Source of the DNA: Methylacidimicrobium sp. AP8
Lineage (GTDB): Bacteria; Verrucomicrobiota; Verrucomicrobiia; Methylacidiphilales; Methylacidiphilaceae
Length of the DNA stretch: 64,000 nucleotides
Direction of reading: 5' to 3'
Assembly: GCF_903064525.1 (NCBI RefSeq)
Contig: NZ_LR797830.1
Span: 1,426,001-1,490,000 of the forward strand
Under the pieces are notes generated by a model. That model had not been told where the DNA came from. It searched no databases and saw nothing but the letters and a program-made list of their open reading frames with translations. Made by a program: the position numbers and the translations under genes. Positions within the stretch are counted from its first letter, which is position 1. Every line of letters starts with the position of its first letter. Of the stretch, positions 61,538 through 64,000 are shown piece by piece.

Positions 61538-62833
61538 TTATGGTCTTCCTTGCGGCGCCGCCGCGGGAGCCGGCGTGCCGGAAGGTTCCCTGTTCTCCCG
61601 AATGCCTTCGGCCGAAGGATGGGCTGCGTGCCGGTTGGCGGCGATGATCCGCGCGATCCTCTCCTCGGCTCCCTGCAGCTCCTGTTCGTAAAAGGGGGCT
61701 TCGTATTTTTCCTTGGGAAACTCGGTGAGCGACGCAAGCACCGGGCTGCCCCGTTCGCTCACGTGGATCGCGGTGACGGCGGAGAGCCCCGGGCGCAGCG
61801 GATGGGCGCGCAGCTCGTTTTCGGAGATCCGGATTCGGACCGGCACCCGTTCGACGATGTGGATGTAATTTCCGGTCGCGTTTTCCGGCGGGAGCAGCGC
61901 GAAGACGCTCCCGGTCCCCGCGCCGATACCCTCGACCACGCCGTGATAGCGGAGGCGGCGGCCGTAGAGATCGATCGAAATACCCACGCTTTGGCCGGGC
62001 CGGACCCGCCGGAGCTCCCTCTCCCGGTAATTGGCTTCCACCCAGAGGTAGTCTAGCGGCACGACGGCCATGAGCGCCGTGTCCGGGTGAACCTCGTCTC
62101 CGGGCTGCACGCGGCGGTTGGCGATGAACCCGGTGACCGGAGCCCGAACTTCCCGGCGGACGAAATCGAGATAGGCCTTCTTGAGGACGCTCGCCGCTTC
62201 GAGCACTTCCGGATGCGTCTCGACGGTGGTTCGGCTGATTTGGGCTTCGGCCGACTGGAGATCCGCCTCGGCTTCCCGGACGCTCGCCTCGAGTTCCCGG
62301 ACCTGACACTCGGTGTCATCGACCAGCTGAGCCGGGATCGCCCCGTAGGGAGCCACCTGCCGGTATCGCTCCAGGTCGTGGCGGAGCCGTTCCAGCCGCG
62401 CCTTCTGGGCCAAGATGCGCTGCCGGTCCAGAGCCGCCTGGCTGAAAAGCGTCTCTACCCGCCGGACCGCCTCCCCGAGTCTCGCTTCGGCTCCCTCCAA
62501 GGCTACCCGGGAATCGAGGCCGTCGAGCCGGACGAGCACGGCCCCTTGCCGGACGAACTGCGTGTTCTCGTAGCGCACCTCGACGACCCTGCCGTTGACT
62601 TGGGACTTCACCGGCACGAGATTGCCGGTCACATAGGCGTCGTTGGTCACCACCCACCGGCTGGCGAAAAGCCACCACCACAGGAAGAGGACTACCGAAC
62701 CCAAGGCCGCGAAGCCCCCGAAGAGAAAGAGCCGCCGGTTCCGGAGCACCCGCCGCCGGAAGCGCGGGGGCGTGCTGGAGAGCAGCCGGCGGGAGAAGGC
62801 CCTTTCCCACCGTTCCCAAAGCATGCCGCTCAT
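61538..62833 (-). CDS. HlyD/EmrA-family membrane-fusion protein
   Basis: 431 residues. One membrane segment (about 34-56, LFLFGGFAALGSVVLFLWWW), then the lipoyl-like part TNDAYVTGNLVPVKSQVNGR and VVEVRYENTQFVRQGAVLVR, a helical hairpin, and the return ANRRVQPGDEVHPDTALMAV. It would link the MFS pump to the outer-membrane channel. Its ATG overlaps the stop of the upstream TolC-type gene (ATGA), so the operon order is channel, adaptor, pump. Confidence 0.93.
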   Translation of the reverse strand: MSGMLWERWERAFSRRLLSSTPPRFRRRVLRNRRLFLFGGFAALGSVVLFLWWWLFASRWVVTNDAYVTGNLVPVKSQVNGRVVEVRYENTQFVRQGAVLVRLDGLDSRVALEGAEARLGEAVRRVETLFSQAALDRQRILAQKARLERLRHDLERYRQVAPYGAIPAQLVDDTECQVRELEASVREAEADLQSAEAQISRTTVETHPEVLEAASVLKKAYLDFVRREVRAPVTGFIANRRVQPGDEVHPDTALMAVVPLDYLWVEANYRERELRRVRPGQSVGISIDLYGRRLRYHGVVEGIGAGTGSVFALLPPENATGNYIHIVERVPVRIRISENELRAHPLRPGLSAVTAIHVSERGSPVLASLTEFPKEKYEAPFYEQELQGAEERIARIIAANRHAAHPSAEGIRENREPSGTPAPAAAPQGRP

Positions 62834-64000
62834 AACCGCTTGTCCGGGAACTCCGGCGTCAAGGGGGGCTCGAAGCCTCCGCCCAGAGCGACCAGAAGAG
62901 AAACGGCGGCATCCACGTGCTGGGCGCGGCGCGTGCTGAGCCGGCTCTCCTCTTCGGCCAACCGGTACTCCATCTCGAGCAGATCCTGGCGCATGTTGAG
63001 CCCGGAGCCGAAGAGCCGGCGGGAAAGCTCGAGGTTGGCGGCGGCGGCCGCCACCGCCCTCTCCTGCGCTTCCAGGTCCTGGATCGCTTCCTGCCAGTAG
63101 GCGAGCGCGTCGGCGACCTGCTGCAGCGCCGAGAGGAGGACGCTGTTATACCGTTCCACGGCGATATGATACTCTTCGGTAACGGCCTCGAGCTGGGCCG
63201 TCAGCCGCCCGCCTTCGAAGATCGGCAGCGTGAGCGCGGGCCCGGCCATGTACATGAGCGGGACTCCAGGGGAAAGGAAGAGCGTCGGAAAATTGAGGGT
63301 CTGGAAGCCGAACCAGGCGACCAGGTTGAGATTCGGGTAGAAGGCGGTCTTGGCCACCTTCACCCGGTTGGCGGCCGCCTGCGCCCGCCATCGGGCGACG
63401 GCGACGTCGGGCCGATGGCCCAGCACATCGAAGGCGATCCGCTCCGGCAGGGGAAAGCGTCGGGGAAAGCTCGCCTCGGCCACCGCCAGCGACCGGCCCC
63501 AGTCCGGTCCCTGTCCGGCGAGCCGGGCGATCTCATTCCGCAGGCTTAGGCTCTCCCGCTCGAGCCCGGCCGCCTCCTGGCGCGCCGCCTCCACCCTTTC
63601 CTCCGCCGTATGCACCGGAATGAGGCTGTCGATTCCCCGGCCGCCGCGCACCCGCGAGAGGGAGAGCAGCTCTCCGGCGATCGCCTCGCGCCGCCGCGCC
63701 AGCCGGAGCTCGTCTTCGACCGCGGCAAGACGAATGAAGCGGCGGGCGACGGTCGCGGCGAGGAGCAGCCGGGCCACGGCGACTTCGGACTCCGCCGCGC
63801 GCGCCTCCCCGCGGCCGCGCGGATCCGGGCCCGATCCTCTCCCCAGAGATCGACGTGATAGCTCGTGAACATGGGGAGGATATCCCAAAAGAAGAACGAG
63901 TTCTCGCCGAAGGGGCCGAAGAAGCTCGAGCCCGGAAAGCCCCAGACCCCGAAGATCGAATTGGCTAGCCACGGGCGCACCTGCGCCGAGGGAAGATAGC
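62830..64000 (-). CDS. TolC/NodT-family outer-membrane efflux protein, partial and frame-shifted
   Basis: The 3' part (about 62830-63815) is in one frame and gives AESEVAVARLLLAATVARRF, FDVLGHRPDVAVARWRAQAA, KTAFYPNLNLVAWFGFQ and GSGLNMRQDLLEMEYRLAEE, the repeats of a NodT-type channel. The 5' part, running to the window end, is in another frame and reads FTSYHVDLWGEDRARIRAA, the standard stretch that should join it. A single missing base in the GC run near 63805-63820 would restore the frame. So the gene is either broken or hit by a sequencing indel. The start lies outside the window. Confidence 0.85.
   Translation of the reverse strand, partial: LSSLGAGAPVASQFDLRGLGLSGLELLRPLRRELVLLLGYPPHVHELSRRSLGRGSGPDPRGRGEARAAESEVAVARLLLAATVARRFIRLAAVEDELRLARRREAIAGELLSLSRVRGGRGIDSLIPVHTAEERVEAARQEAAGLERESLSLRNEIARLAGQGPDWGRSLAVAEASFPRRFPLPERIAFDVLGHRPDVAVARWRAQAAANRVKVAKTAFYPNLNLVAWFGFQTLNFPTLFLSPGVPLMYMAGPALTLPIFEGGRLTAQLEAVTEEYHIAVERYNSVLLSALQQVADALAYWQEAIQDLEAQERAVAAAAANLELSRRLFGSGLNMRQDLLEMEYRLAEEESRLSTRRAQHVDAAVSLLVALGGGFEPPLTPEFPDKRL

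Noticed and set aside
1-64000. CRISPR arrays, insertion sequences, rRNA genes, phage genes
   Set aside because: No evenly spaced direct repeats, transposase motifs, terminal inverted repeats or rRNA signatures were seen on either strand.

Overview
The window is a GC-rich stretch of a bacterial chromosome with about 60 protein genes, two tRNA genes, no rRNA, no CRISPR array and no recognisable insertion sequence. Nothing in it fixes the taxon. The ribosomal block (no rpmD, no tuf between fusA and rpsJ), the unusual EF-P tip, Kdo synthesis (a Gram-negative envelope), the solitary hydrogenase-maturation gene and sulfite dehydrogenase genes fit a member of the Verrucomicrobiota, possibly an acidophilic methanotroph relative. 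That placement is inference.

Layout. 1-5.6 kb: an ECF sigma factor translationally coupled to a membrane-anchored VWA protein, tRNA-Ser(UGA), a HupH-like hydrogenase maturation protein preceded by a strongly structured leader, and a DUF763 protein. 5.7-15.1 kb: a Ski2-like helicase, phosphoglucomutase, formyl-H4folate deformylase (purU), a Na/phosphate symporter, a family 2 glycosyltransferase, a CoaB-like protein and lipoyl synthase. 15.2-29.3 kb: a continuous minus-strand translation block, rpsL-rpsG-fusA-rpsJ-rplC-rplD-rplW-rplB-rpsS-rplV-rpsC-rplP-rpmC-rpsQ-rplN-rplX-rplE-rpsN-rpsH-rplF-rplR-rpsE-rplO-secY, with a good sigma-70 promoter before rpsL. 29.5-34.5 kb: a lipid kinase diverging from an AsmA-like protein, rsmD and a SorA/SorB-type sulfite dehydrogenase pair. 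34.6-38.3 kb: ahcY and metK, diverging from an ArsR-methyltransferase fusion that looks like the SAM-cycle regulator SahR. 38.2-48.5 kb: a minus-strand run of an ACT protein, aminotransferase, Lrp-type regulator, prs, efp, kdsD, mgtA and nadE. 48.5-53.9 kb: four adjacent uncharacterised proteins, three with signal peptides or single N-terminal anchors and one a multi-pass membrane protein; the first is a FecR-domain protein with Gly/Trp and Asn/Ile repeats and a frame-broken glycine-rich tail. 53.9-64 kb: an orphan beta-class DNA methyltransferase, a 940-base gap, tRNA-Leu(CAG), glycogen phosphorylase and an EmrAB-TolC-type efflux operon cut by the window end.

How the genes work together. Most of the window is core metabolism and translation. 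pgm and glgP belong to glycogen turnover; purU, metK and ahcY to one-carbon and methyl metabolism; kdsD, the FecR cluster, the AsmA protein and the efflux genes to the envelope. The less ordinary features are the frame-broken FecR tail, a short uS14 that has lost three of four zinc cysteines, EF-P with Asn at the modified-lysine position, an MgtA with Ala in place of the membrane-helix-4 Glu, and the structured leader before the HupH-like gene. Two genes show frame breaks in GC runs, so some of these may be sequence errors.
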